Positions 21,286 to 29,604 of a stretch of 64,000 nucleotides of DNA are shown piece by piece. Numbering within the stretch: the first letter of the stretch is position 1; each line of letters starts with the position of its first letter. Made by a program: the position numbers and the translations under genes. This DNA is from CAVRUZ01 sp963724495 (lineage in GTDB: Bacteria; Actinomycetota; Actinomycetes; Propionibacteriales; DAIQRJ01): assembly GCA_963724495.1 (NCBI GenBank), contig CAVRUZ010000002.1, forward strand, positions 1,503,663-1,567,662, given 5' to 3'. The notes under the pieces are model-generated. The model saw only the letters and a program-made list of their open reading frames with translations, ran no database searches and had not been told where the DNA came from.

Positions 21286-21912
21286 TCAGCTGTTGAAACG
21301 TGACTGGGTGTCGGCCAGGTCGTGGCTGGTCAGATGCTCCACCGCGTCGGCGGCCCGCTCCACGAGCTCGGGCAACTGCGTCCGCTCGGCGGCCGAGAAG
21401 TCCGAGAGCACCCACCCCGCCGTGTCCCCGCGCTGGGCCGCACCGGGATCGGCCGGCGGAAAATTGCCAGACGCGCCAGGCGAGGTCGGCCGTCCGACGC
21501 CGACGCGCACGCGGGTGAACTCCCCGGACTTCAGGCTGGCGCGGACCGACTTCAGGCCGTTGTGCCCGTTGTCCCCACCGCCGGTCTTCACCCGCAGGGT
21601 CCCGAACGGGATGTCGATCTCGTCGTGGACGACGATCAACCGCTCGAGGTCGCCGGAGTAGAACCGCAGGACACCGGCCACCGCACCGCCCGAGTCGTTC
21701 ATGAACGTCAGCGGCTTGGCCAGCACCACCCGTGTCCCGGGTAGCGGCCCGAGCCGGCCCTCGGCGATGTCGGCGCGCAGGCGCGCGTTCGGAGACAGGT
21801 GCATGCTGCCCCGCTTCGCCAGCACGTCGGCGACGAGGAACCCGACGTTGTGTCTGGTCCCGGCGTATCGCCGGCCGGGGTTGCCCAGGCCGACGATCAC
21901 GTACCCGCTCAC
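21286..21912 (-). CDS. pth: Peptidyl-tRNA hydrolase
   Basis: Pth cleaves the ester bond of peptidyl-tRNAs dropped by ribosomes and recycles tRNA. The 208-residue protein has the family signatures in order: VIVGLGNPGRRYAGTRHNVG (with the catalytic His), KPLTFMNDSGGAV, and VVHDEIDIPFGTLRVKTGGG, which is followed by DNGHNGLKS. Length is normal. The GTG start at 21912 overlaps the rplY stop codon (GTGA), so the two are translationally coupled, a common actinobacterial arrangement. Confidence 0.95.
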   Translation of the reverse strand: MSGYVIVGLGNPGRRYAGTRHNVGFLVADVLAKRGSMHLSPNARLRADIAEGRLGPLPGTRVVLAKPLTFMNDSGGAVAGVLRFYSGDLERLIVVHDEIDIPFGTLRVKTGGGDNGHNGLKSVRASLKSGEFTRVRVGVGRPTSPGASGNFPPADPGAAQRGDTAGWVLSDFSAAERTQLPELVERAADAVEHLTSHDLADTQSRFNS

Positions 21913-22625
21913 GACCTGTCGTCGGACCCTTCGGAGCCCTCGGCCGGAGTGCCGTCGGAGTCGGCACCGTCGCCAGCAGTTGCGTCGTCGCCCTCCGCAC
22001 CCTCCTCGGTCTCCTCGACCGCCTCCGGTGCTGCCTCGGTCCCGAGCTCGGCCTGCGCCTCGTCGAGTTCCGCCTCGAGCTGCTCGGCCGACGTGGCCGC
22101 GGTGATGTTGATGACCAGCTGGTCGGGATCCACGTCCAGGTCGACACCGTCGGGCAGTCGCAGGTCCCGCGCGTGCAGCTGGGTTCCCGGCTGCAGGCCC
22201 TCGACGCTGACCTCGAAGCTCTCGGGGATGCGGGTGGCCTCGGCGGTCACGCCGACGGACGACATCTCGAGCACCACCAGGGAGTCCGGTGCGGCCTCAC
22301 CGACCACGTGCACGGTGATGTCGACGTGCACCTTCTCGCCGCGGCGCACGAGGATGAGGTCGACGTGCTCGAGGTCGCCCCTGATCGGGTTGCGCTGCAC
22401 CTGCTTGGGCAGGGCGAGCTCGTCGGTGCCGTCGACCTCGATGGTGAGCAGCACGTTCTGCTGACGCAGCGCCAGCTGGGTCTCGTGGCCGGGCAACGTG
22501 AGGTGTACCGGCGGCTGCCCGTGGCCGTAGAGCACGGCCGGGACCTTGTGGTCACGCCGGATGCGGCGCGCGGCGCCCTTTCCGAACTCGTTGCGCGCTT
22601 CGGCGACGATCCTGTTCTCGGCCAC
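21909..22625 (-). CDS. rplY: 50S ribosomal protein L25/general stress protein Ctc
   Basis: This 5S rRNA-binding ribosomal protein is of the long Ctc type. The N-terminal L25 domain (ARNEFGKGAARRIRRDHKVP, AVLYGHG) is followed by the TL5/Ctc C-terminal beta domain (VVGEAAPDSLVVLEMSSVGV). An acidic Glu/Asp/Ala-rich tail covers about the last 50 residues. I choose GTG at 22625, which has AGGAG about 10 nt upstream. In-frame sequence further upstream lacks similarity. It lies downstream of prs across a gap that holds a long palindrome. Confidence 0.93.
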   Translation of the reverse strand: MAENRIVAEARNEFGKGAARRIRRDHKVPAVLYGHGQPPVHLTLPGHETQLALRQQNVLLTIEVDGTDELALPKQVQRNPIRGDLEHVDLILVRRGEKVHVDITVHVVGEAAPDSLVVLEMSSVGVTAEATRIPESFEVSVEGLQPGTQLHARDLRLPDGVDLDVDPDQLVINITAATSAEQLEAELDEAQAELGTEAAPEAVEETEEGAEGDDATAGDGADSDGTPAEGSEGSDDRS

Positions 22626-23019
22626 GGTGGTTCCACTCCTGCTCGATGGTGCCGGCACTAGAGAAAGCTGTGCCGACGACGACGTCAACGGACTCTTGGG
22701 GGCTTGGCCGGGCCAGCGGGACTCTGGTCCGGAGTGCGGCCGGCGGAACCGGCAGCGTCATCGTCTCGTGAGGGCGTCAGCAGCACCGTGACCGGAGCGC
22801 TACGCGCCTGCCGGGGTTCACACCACCGGGGCCGCAACGCCGTCGTCGATCACGGAGCGGACTGCCGCTCCCTCGCCGAGGCAACCGCAACAGATTAGCC
22901 GAGCCGCCGGGAGTCGCGGAAATCCGCCAGACCAGCCGTTGAGTGGGCGCAATCTGTTGCCTCCGGCCGCCACAGGCAACAGATCGCGCCCACTCGCCGG
23001 GCGAAGCTCGGAAGCCGCT
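22626..23019. other. Intergenic region between prs and rplY
   Basis: A 394-base gap between two minus-strand genes. It contains the dispersed palindrome at 22941-22995 about 25 bp after the prs stop codon, which probably ends the prs transcript, and the leader and promoter region of rplY. No gene is supported. Confidence 0.5.
22941..22995. repeat. Dispersed long palindrome, copy 1 (downstream of prs)
   Basis: Left arm gagtgggcgcaatctgttgc and right arm gcaacagatcgcgcccactc pair as a hairpin of about 20 bp around a GC-rich loop. The left arm is identical to that of the copy at 38635-38690, and the right arm is nearly so. Both copies lie just after the stop codon of a minus-strand gene, so each probably acts as an RNA hairpin terminator or 3' stabiliser. 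The shared sequence suggests a dispersed REP-like element. Confidence 0.8.
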
Positions 23020-24018
23020 CTAGGAGTGGCCGTCGAAGAGCTTGGTGACCGAGCCCTCCTCGAACACCTCGCGGATCGCCGTGGAGATCAGCGGAGCGAT
23101 CGAGAGCACGGTCAGCTTGTCGAACCGCTTGGCCGGCGAGATGGGCAGCGTGTCGGTGACGATGACCTCGCTGATCTCCGACGCTTCCAGCCGCTCGACC
23201 GCCGACCCGGAGAGGAGGGCGTGCGTTGCTGCGACGATCACGCGGCCCGCGCCCCGCTGGGTCAGCGCCTCTGCCGCCTGGCAGATGGTGCCGGCGGTGT
23301 CGATCATGTCGTCGACGAGCAGGCAGGTCCGTCCGGCCACGTCACCTACGACCTCGTGCACGACCACCTGGTTGGCGACGGCGGGATCGCGCCGCTTGTG
23401 GATGATCGCCAGCTTCGGTCCGGTGGCCGGGTCGTTGCCGTCGAGCCGGTCGGTCCACATGTCGGCGACCCGCACGCGGCCGGCGTCGGGCGAGACCACC
23501 GTCATCTCGTGCCCGCCGTACGTCTTCGCGACGTGCTCGGCCAGCACCGGCAGGGCGAACAGGTGGTCAACCGGGCCGTCGAAGAACCCTTGGATCTGCG
23601 CGGTGTGCAGGTCGACTGCCATCAGCCGGTTCGCTCCGGCCGTCTTGAACATGTCGGCCATCAGGCGGGCGGAGATGGGCTCCCGGCCCAGGTGCTTCTT
23701 GTCCTGGCGGGCATATCCGAAGATGGGGGTGACCACGGTGATCCGCTTGGCGGAGGCGCGCTTCAGCGCGTCCACCATCAGCAGCTGCTCCATGATCTGG
23801 TCGTTGATCGGCTGGCAGTGACTCTGCAGGACGAAGGCGTCACACCCGCGGACCGATTCGGAGAACCGGACGTAGATCTCGCCGTTGGCGAAGTCGCGGG
23901 CGGTCGTCGGGACCAGGTCGACGCCGAGCAGCTCGGCCACCTGCCGGGACAGCTCCGGATGCCCACGGCCGGAGAACAGCATGAGGTGCTTGTGGGTCGG
24001 TCTGCTCAGTCCGTTCAC
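23020..24018 (-). CDS. prs: Ribose-phosphate pyrophosphokinase (PRPP synthetase)
   Basis: Prs makes PRPP from ribose 5-phosphate and ATP for nucleotide, His and Trp synthesis. The 332-residue protein has FSGRGHPELSRQVAELLGV at the N-terminus, YVRFSESVRG, YARQDKKHLGREPISARLMA, the metal/ribose-5-phosphate site DLHTAQIQGFFDGPVDHL and the PRPP-loop VVLVDDMIDTAGTI-type motif (LLVDDMIDTAGTIC). Start is GTG at 24018, overlapping the glmU stop (GTGA). The glmU-prs pair is a standard actinobacterial arrangement. A palindrome follows the stop codon. Confidence 0.96.
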   Translation of the reverse strand: MNGLSRPTHKHLMLFSGRGHPELSRQVAELLGVDLVPTTARDFANGEIYVRFSESVRGCDAFVLQSHCQPINDQIMEQLLMVDALKRASAKRITVVTPIFGYARQDKKHLGREPISARLMADMFKTAGANRLMAVDLHTAQIQGFFDGPVDHLFALPVLAEHVAKTYGGHEMTVVSPDAGRVRVADMWTDRLDGNDPATGPKLAIIHKRRDPAVANQVVVHEVVGDVAGRTCLLVDDMIDTAGTICQAAEALTQRGAGRVIVAATHALLSGSAVERLEASEISEVIVTDTLPISPAKRFDKLTVLSIAPLISTAIREVFEEGSVTKLFDGHS

Positions 24019-25568
24019 GCGGACGGCTCCTCGGGTTGGTCGTCGGGGGTTGCCGGCCCATTGGTGAGTTCCGTCGTGCTCTCGCGAGCGGCCCGAGCTG
24101 AATCAGCGGTTGCGGTGCCCGCCCGCTTGCGGTCCACCCAGCCGTCGATGTTGCGCTGACGGCCACGGGCCACCGCCAGCTCGCCCGGCTCGACGTCGAG
24201 CACCACTGTCGACCCGGCGCCCACGTAGCTGCCGTCGGCGATCGTGCGTGGCGCGACCAGGGTCGAGTCCGAGCCGACGAAGACGTCGCGCCCGATGCTC
24301 GTGTGGTGCTTGTCGACCCCGTCGTAGTTGGCGAAGATCACGCCGGCACCGATGTTGGTGCCCGGCCCGATGTCGGCATCTCCGACATACGACAGGTGCG
24401 GGACCTTGGCCCCGGCACCGATGTCGGCGTTCTTGGTCTCGACGAACGTGCCGATCTTGGCGCCGGCCGCCACGCGGGTACCCGGCCGGAGGTAGGCGAA
24501 CGGGCCCACCGTGACTCCGGGCCCGATCTCGGCGTGGTCACCCTGCGCCCGGACCAAGCTGGCACCGGCGCCCACGACGCAGTCGGTCAGGGTGACGTCG
24601 GGGCCGACCACGGCACCATCGGCGACCGTGGTGTGACCGCGCAGTTGGGTATGAGGCTCCAGCCGCACGTCGACACCGAGTTCGACGTCGACGTCCAGCC
24701 AGGTTGTCGCCGGGTCGACGATCGTGACGCCGTCGAGCATGGCCTGTCGCGTCAGGCGGTCGTTGAGCACGCGGCCGAGCGTCGCCAGCTGGACGCGGTC
24801 GTTCACACCCTCGGTCTGCCAGTAGTCGTCGATGCGCAGGGCCCCCACCGCTCGCCCCTGTGCCACTGCGGCAGCGAGCACGTCAGGCAGGTAGAGCTGT
24901 GCCTGGTCGTTGTCGTCGCTGAGCTTGGGCAGTTCCGCTGTCAGGAACGTCGCGTCGAAGGCGAGGATGCCGGAGTTGACCTCGGTGATCCCGCGCTCCT
25001 CGGCGTCGGCGTCGCGGTGCTCGCGCACGCCCAGGACGCGGTCGACGTTGTCGCGCAGGATCCGCCCGTAGCCGGCCGGGTCGGGCACGTCGGCGGTGAG
25101 GACCGTCACGACATTTCCGTCCCGTTCGTGCTGGCGCACGAGAGCGGTGACCGTCTCCGGCTGGAGCAGTGGCACGTCGGCGACGGTGACCACGACGGTT
25201 CCCGACCAGTCGGCCGGGAGGGCTGCCAGTCCGCAGGCCGTCGCCCGCCCGGTGCCAGCGATCTCGTCCTGGTCGACCAGCTTGGCGCCGGGTGCGACCT
25301 CGACGACGTGGGCCGCAACCTGGTCCCGGTCGTGCCGGACGACCACCACGACCTCATCGGCCCGCAGCGCTTCGAACGCGGCGATCGTGTGCTGGAGCAG
25401 TGAGCGGCCGGCGATGGTGTGCATGACCTTCGGCAGGCTCGACTTCATCCGGGTCCCGCCGCCCGCCGCCAGCACGATCACCGCGAGGGGCCCACCGGTG
25501 CGGGGGCCATCCCCCGGCTGCCCGGAGGGGTCTCGTGCTGGATCTGCGGCTGGACGGTGGTCGGTCAC
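24015..25568 (-). CDS. glmU: Bifunctional UDP-N-acetylglucosamine pyrophosphorylase/glucosamine-1-phosphate acetyltransferase
   Basis: GlmU performs the last two steps of UDP-GlcNAc synthesis for peptidoglycan. The N-terminal uridylyltransferase domain begins VIVLAAGGGTRMKSSLPKVM, with ADVPLLQP and EVNSGILAFD further on. The C-terminal left-handed beta-helix has hexapeptide repeats (VGPFAYLRPGTRV, IGTFVETKNADIG, HLSYVGDADIG, GVIFANYDGVDKHHT). I choose GTG at 25568 (about 517 residues) with GGGAG upstream. The longer in-frame opening would run through the tRNA gene. The C-terminus beyond the helix is a low-complexity Thr/Pro/Glu tail. Confidence 0.95.
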   Translation of the reverse strand: MTDHRPAADPARDPSGQPGDGPRTGGPLAVIVLAAGGGTRMKSSLPKVMHTIAGRSLLQHTIAAFEALRADEVVVVVRHDRDQVAAHVVEVAPGAKLVDQDEIAGTGRATACGLAALPADWSGTVVVTVADVPLLQPETVTALVRQHERDGNVVTVLTADVPDPAGYGRILRDNVDRVLGVREHRDADAEERGITEVNSGILAFDATFLTAELPKLSDDNDQAQLYLPDVLAAAVAQGRAVGALRIDDYWQTEGVNDRVQLATLGRVLNDRLTRQAMLDGVTIVDPATTWLDVDVELGVDVRLEPHTQLRGHTTVADGAVVGPDVTLTDCVVGAGASLVRAQGDHAEIGPGVTVGPFAYLRPGTRVAAGAKIGTFVETKNADIGAGAKVPHLSYVGDADIGPGTNIGAGVIFANYDGVDKHHTSIGRDVFVGSDSTLVAPRTIADGSYVGAGSTVVLDVEPGELAVARGRQRNIDGWVDRKRAGTATADSARAARESTTELTNGPATPDDQPEEPSA

Positions 25569-25634
25569 GAGGTCATCGCTCCCTGCTCGGTCAGCGTTCC
25601 CTGGAAAGTCGGGCCCTGACGGGCACGCCGGGGC

Positions 25635-25704
25635 TGGGGCGGGAGGAATCGAACCCCCATCTTCAGAGCCAAATTCTGAGGTCTTGCCATTAGACGACGC
25701 CCCA
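25635..25704 (-). tRNA. tRNA-Gln (anticodon TTG)
   Basis: On the minus strand the acceptor arms TGGGGCG and CGCCCCA pair. The anticodon arm TCAGA-ATTTGGC-TCTGA places TTG at positions 34-36. The T-arm carries GGTTCGATTCC. No 3' CCA is encoded. It lies about 65 bp upstream of glmU on the same strand. Confidence 0.93.
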
Positions 25705-25869
25705 CCGGCGCACGGGTCATCGTATGCGGCGCTCAGGGTCGGGCCGGCAGCCTCACGTGGCCACAGCGCCGCTCGGGTCGCGTCAGCGGCCACAGTGGTG
25801 GCAGTCAGGCCCTACCCTGGCGCGGACGACCGTCGGCCATCGGTGACCGGCTGGAAGGTGGTGCCGGAC

Positions 25870-26277
25870 GTGAGCAACGAACCTCGCTACAACCAGCCCA
25901 TCCCCGAGCCCGACGATCCGCGCGACCTCTCGACGCCGGGCCCGCTGACTCGCCGGCCGCCGGCAGAGGGCGACTACCGCAACGGGATGGCGACCATCGG
26001 CATGTACATCGCCGGCACCGCGCTGGTCCTCGAGGTCCTGGTCGGAACCCCGATCCTGCTGGTCCTGTCGCTCGTGGCCCTCGGCATGGGCATCATCGGC
26101 GGGGCCAGGCTGCGCCGAAAGCAGGCCAACAACGGCCGGACGGTCCTGATCTGTTTCGCCTTGTCGCTGGCGGCGGTTGGCGTCGGCATCTTCTGGGGCA
26201 CCAAGACCAGTGACTGCACGTTCGTCGACGCGCAGAAGCAGCAGACCTGCATCAGCGACAAGGCCGGACTCCTCTGA
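25870..26277 (+). CDS. Small membrane protein with two or three transmembrane helices (DUF4190-like)
   Basis: This is a 135-residue protein of unknown function. A hydrophilic Pro-rich N-terminus (about 45 residues) precedes hydrophobic segments GMYIAGTALVLEVLVGTPIL, VLSLVALGMGIIGGARL and VLICFALSLAAVGVGIFWG. A short extracytoplasmic tail has two cysteines (SDCTF and QQTCIS). I pick GTG at 25870 with GGAAGG about 10 nt upstream. GTG at 25861 is also possible. It is a lone gene convergent with the response regulator, separated by a hairpin terminator. Confidence 0.65.
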   Translation: MSNEPRYNQPIPEPDDPRDLSTPGPLTRRPPAEGDYRNGMATIGMYIAGTALVLEVLVGTPILLVLSLVALGMGIIGGARLRRKQANNGRTVLICFALSLAAVGVGIFWGTKTSDCTFVDAQKQQTCISDKAGLL

Positions 26278-26284
26278 CGGCTTC

Positions 26285-26304
26285 AGCCGGCCTTTCTGCC
26301 GGCT
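26285..26304. terminator. Hairpin terminator between convergent genes
   Basis: AGCCGGC-CTTTCT-GCCGGCT forms a perfect 7-bp stem 7 nt after the membrane-protein stop codon and before the end of the response-regulator gene. It can serve both strands. Confidence 0.6.
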
Positions 26305-26355
26305 CTGACAGTCGGTTCCTGGCGCCGGCTACCCCGATGGATGAGGTGACTGCCG

Positions 26356-26994
26356 TCAGGCCTGCAGGAACTGCAGGACGGCCAGTACGCGGCGGTTGTC
26401 GTCGTCGGACTGGGGCAACCGCAGTTTCGCGAACAGATTGGCGATGTGCTTGTCGATCGCCTTCTCGGTGACGCTCATCGCCGCGGCGATCGCCGCATTG
26501 GACCGCCCGGCCGCCATCAGCCCCATCACCTCGCGCTCGCGCGGCGTCAGATCGGCCAGCGGTGTCTTCCGGCGCTGCAGGAGCTGCGTCACCACCTGCT
26601 GGTCCATGACCGTCCCGCCATCGGCGACCTGGTGGATCGCGTCGATGAACTGGTGGACGTTGCTCACGCGGTCCTTCAGCAGGTAGCCGACGGCCCCTTC
26701 GGCCGAGGCCAGCAGCTCGCGCGCGTACAACGGTTCCACGTATTGACTCAGCACCAGGATCGGCAGTCCGGGCCGCTCGCGCCGAGCTTCAACCGCAGCG
26801 CGCAGACCCTCGTCGGTTCCGGTGGGCGGCAGCCGCACGTCGACGATCGCGATGTCGATGTCGTCGCGCCTGAGCTCGCGCCGCAGCGACGGCTCGTCCG
26901 CCACGGCGGACACCACCTCGACCCCGTGCCCGTCGAGGAGTCGGATCAGGCCCTCTCGTAGGAGGGCGTGGTCCTCGGCGACAAGGGCTCGCAC
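26356..26994 (-). CDS. NarL/LuxR-family response regulator
   Basis: The 212-residue DNA-binding regulator has a receiver domain (ALVAEDHALLREGL with the acidic pocket, DIDIAIVDVRLPP with the phospho-Asp, ILVLSQY, GYLLKDRV with the conserved Lys). A C-terminal LuxR helix-turn-helix follows (LTPREREVMGLMAAGRSNAA, VTEKAIDKHIANLFAKLRL). Start is GTG at 26994, inside the 3' end of the histidine kinase gene (49-nt overlap), so the pair is one translationally linked operon. The stimulus and targets are unknown. Confidence 0.92.
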   Translation of the reverse strand: MRALVAEDHALLREGLIRLLDGHGVEVVSAVADEPSLRRELRRDDIDIAIVDVRLPPTGTDEGLRAAVEARRERPGLPILVLSQYVEPLYARELLASAEGAVGYLLKDRVSNVHQFIDAIHQVADGGTVMDQQVVTQLLQRRKTPLADLTPREREVMGLMAAGRSNAAIAAAMSVTEKAIDKHIANLFAKLRLPQSDDDNRRVLAVLQFLQA

Positions 26995-28223
26995 GGAATC
27001 TCCATCCAGATGTCGGTCGGGCCACCAGGTGGGCTGGTCACGCGGAGTGTCCCATCGAAGGCGGCCAGCCGACGACCGACTCCGGAAAGGCCCGAGCCCC
27101 GGCTGACGTCCGCGCCGCCGCGGCCGTCATCCCGGACGGTGGCCACCAGGAATCCCGGCCGCAGGTTCAACGTGATCGTCAGGTTCTCGGCACCGGAGTG
27201 GCGCAGAGCATTGGTCATGGCCTCCGCCAGGACGAAGTAGGTGCAGGCCTCGACCGGCGCCGGCAGCCGCACCTGTTCTCGGTCGCCGAAGCCGGTGACG
27301 GTGATCCCGGCCGTGATCGGCGCCTGCATGGCGAGCGCCCGGGCCGCACCCACGAGGCCCCGATCGGCGAGCAACGGCGGGTGGATCCCCCGGATCAGCG
27401 TGCGGAGCTCCGCCAGGGTCTCCGATGTCGTCTCCGATGCCTCGGCGATGAGCTCCCGGGCCCGCTCGGGGTTCTCCTCGACCAGCTCGTTGGCGAGGCC
27501 GAGCGTCATGCCCATCGACACCAGCCGGACCTGGACGCCGTCGTGCAGGTCGCGTTCGATCCGGCGGATCTCCGCGGCCGCGCTGTCCCTGGTGTCGGCC
27601 CGGCTGAGTGCGAGCGACTGCACGCGTCCGGCCAGTGCCTCCGCCCGGGTCGGCCCGAGCAGCGCGCCCGCGATCGCGGACCAGGCGGACATCAGGCCGT
27701 GGACGGTTGTCCACCAGCACACGAGCAGGGCGGCGGCCAGCAGCCACATCGCGAATCCCTCGCGCCAGTCCTGCATGCGCAGGATCTGGCCGAACGGCTC
27801 GTCGAACGTGTCGGGAGTCACGGCGAGCAGCAGGGGGTAGACCACACACGTCAGCCCACCGAGGAGGAGCACCACCGGGAGTGCCGAGAGCACGACTCCG
27901 GCGGTGGCGTTCAGGCCGAGCCACAGCAGGTCGCGCCAGGTGGCGGGGTCGGTCAGAAGCCAGCGGCTGCGGCTGAAGAAGCCGCTGCCGGCGAACTCAC
28001 GGTAGGGACGGACGATCGCCGGTCGACGCACCCTGCCGGCCGCGTGCCGGCCGGCGGCGGCGAACCACCGCGAAAGCGCGGTCGCCGCGATCAGCAGCGG
28101 CAGTCCGACCCAGATCACGATCAGCGGTATGGCCGCGCCGGTGAGGACGACGGGAACGAGTCCGAAGGCGCTGACCAGCGCCACGACGAGCGCAAGCAGC
28201 GTCAGTCTCAGCCGCTCGACCAT
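26946..28223 (-). CDS. Sensor histidine kinase, NarX/DesK type (HisKA_3)
   Basis: The 425-residue membrane kinase has an N-terminus with several transmembrane helices (LTLLALVVALVSAFGLVPVV, IPLIVIWVGLPLLIAATAL, then two more around 27700-27900). The dimerisation/phosphoacceptor motif is RRIERDLHDGVQVRLVSMGM, with His in DLHDG. The HATPase domain has ALRHSGAENLTI (N-box) and VRDDGRGGADVSRGSGLSG (G-boxes). Start ATG at 28223 gives a natural N-terminus. The partner regulator overlaps its 3' end. It diverges from the desaturase gene across about 180 bp, and regulation of that neighbour by this pair is possible but only inferred. Confidence 0.9.
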   Translation of the reverse strand: MVERLRLTLLALVVALVSAFGLVPVVLTGAAIPLIVIWVGLPLLIAATALSRWFAAAGRHAAGRVRRPAIVRPYREFAGSGFFSRSRWLLTDPATWRDLLWLGLNATAGVVLSALPVVLLLGGLTCVVYPLLLAVTPDTFDEPFGQILRMQDWREGFAMWLLAAALLVCWWTTVHGLMSAWSAIAGALLGPTRAEALAGRVQSLALSRADTRDSAAAEIRRIERDLHDGVQVRLVSMGMTLGLANELVEENPERARELIAEASETTSETLAELRTLIRGIHPPLLADRGLVGAARALAMQAPITAGITVTGFGDREQVRLPAPVEACTYFVLAEAMTNALRHSGAENLTITLNLRPGFLVATVRDDGRGGADVSRGSGLSGVGRRLAAFDGTLRVTSPPGGPTDIWMEIPCEPLSPRTTPSYERA

Positions 28224-28405
28224 GGGTCCATTGTGCGGCCCACCCGGCTGAGCAGCCTCCTCGTCCGCCGGTGGTGGCGGCCTGGTGAGCGATGTTCGGC
28301 AGCGGATGCCCGGCACCCCGAAGCCGCCGGTGCGGGTGTTAACCCCCGGTACGACCGGGCGTCCGCCCCACTGCCACCAGCCGTCCGGTCGCGGATGGTG
28401 GAGAT

Positions 28406-29504
28406 ATGACCGTCACACTTCAGCCGCCGGGCGCCGCCCAGGGCACTTCCAGTCCGGGCACCACCACCCTGGCGGAGCGTCCGTCGCTCGAGGATCGCGC
28501 CGACGCGAGGGCGGCCTCCGCCAGCGAGTTCAGGCCGCTTTCCGACCGCATCCGTGCTCTCGGACTGCTCCGGCCGCGCAAGGCCTGGTACGTCCGCTAC
28601 GCCGTGCTGCTCTTCGCCGGGATCGCCGCCACCATCGTCGGGATGGTCCTGCTGGCCGGATCCGCCGTGGGTGATTGCGCTGGCTCCCGTCGCCGCCATC
28701 CTCTGGGTGCAGGTGAGCTACCTCGGCCACGACATCGGCCATCACCAGGTGACCCAGAGCAAGGGGTGGATGCGCTTCTTCGGGCTCTCCCTCGGCAACG
28801 TCCTCACCGGGCTCAGCTTCGGATGGTGGCAGGACAAGCACAACCGTCACCACGCCAACCCCAACCACGAGGGCCAGGACCCCGACGTGGGTGAGGGCAT
28901 CATCAGCTGGTCAGACCGCCAACAGGCGAAGAAGACCGGCTTCGCCCGCTGGTTCTCGCGGCACCAGGCCTGGTTCTTCTTCCCGCTGCTCACCTTCGAG
29001 GGCTGGCAGCTGCAGGTGGCCGGCCTGCGTTCGCTTCGCGAGCGTCCCCGCAACGCGCGCCGACTCGAAGGCACCCTGCTGGTCGCGCACCACGTCGCCT
29101 ACTTCGGCGGCATCATCGCGCTGCTCGGACCGGGGCACGCCGCCATCTTCATCGCGATCCACCAAGCCCTCTGGGGCTTCCTGCTCGGTGCCGCCTTCGC
29201 GCCCAATCACAAGGGCATGCCGATGCCGCCTCCCGGCGCCAAGCTCAACCACCTGCGCAAGCAGGTTCTGACCGCCCGCGACGTGCTCGGTGGCCCGATG
29301 ACCGACTTCATGCTGGGCGGACTGAACCAGCAGATCACCCACCACCTCTTCCCGAGCATGGCCCGACCGCACCTGAAGACGGCGCAGCCGATCGTCGCCG
29401 CCTACTGCGCGGAGCTGGGCATCCCCTACCGCGCCTGCGGCGTCATCGAGAGCTACCGGCAGTGCCTCACCCACCTCGAGGACGTCGGCCACTCGGCGGA
29501 CTGA
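28406..29504 (+). CDS. Membrane fatty acid desaturase (one +1 frameshift)
   Basis: This di-iron desaturase of about 365 residues introduces double bonds into acyl chains. The three histidine boxes are present: HDIGHHQ, HNRHHANPNHEGQDPD and QQITHHLFPSMARPH. Hydrophobic stretches around the first box (VIALAPVAAILWVQVSYLG) and near 29100 (AYFGGIIALLGPGHAAIFIA) anchor it. The ATG at 28406 has GGTGGAG just upstream. The frame breaks near 28660, where an extra C after ggatccgc separates the N-terminal 85 residues from the catalytic part. The span leaves +1, so I read it as a sequencing insertion. It diverges from the histidine kinase gene, an arrangement that recalls membrane-fluidity control by DesK-like sensors. 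Confidence 0.85.
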
Positions 29505-29535
29505 GGCACCAGTACTGCTCACTCGAGCAAACGGC

Positions 29536-29573
29536 GACCGGCCGGTTCCGCAGACGTGCGGAGCCGGCCGGTC
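29536..29573. terminator. Strong bidirectional hairpin terminator
   Basis: GACCGGCCGGTTCCGCA and TGCGGAGCCGGCCGGTC pair over 17 bp with a GACG loop and are followed by gtctttg. The hairpin lies between the convergent desaturase and NlpC/P60 genes. Confidence 0.8.
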
Positions 29574-29604
29574 TTTGCCTGTGTTCGTCGAGGCTGGTCC
29601 CGGA

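Noticed and set aside
24015..25793. A 592-residue GlmU with a long N-terminal extension
   Set aside because: The extension would be read through the tRNA-Gln gene; GTG at 25568 with a ribosome site gives a normal N-terminus.
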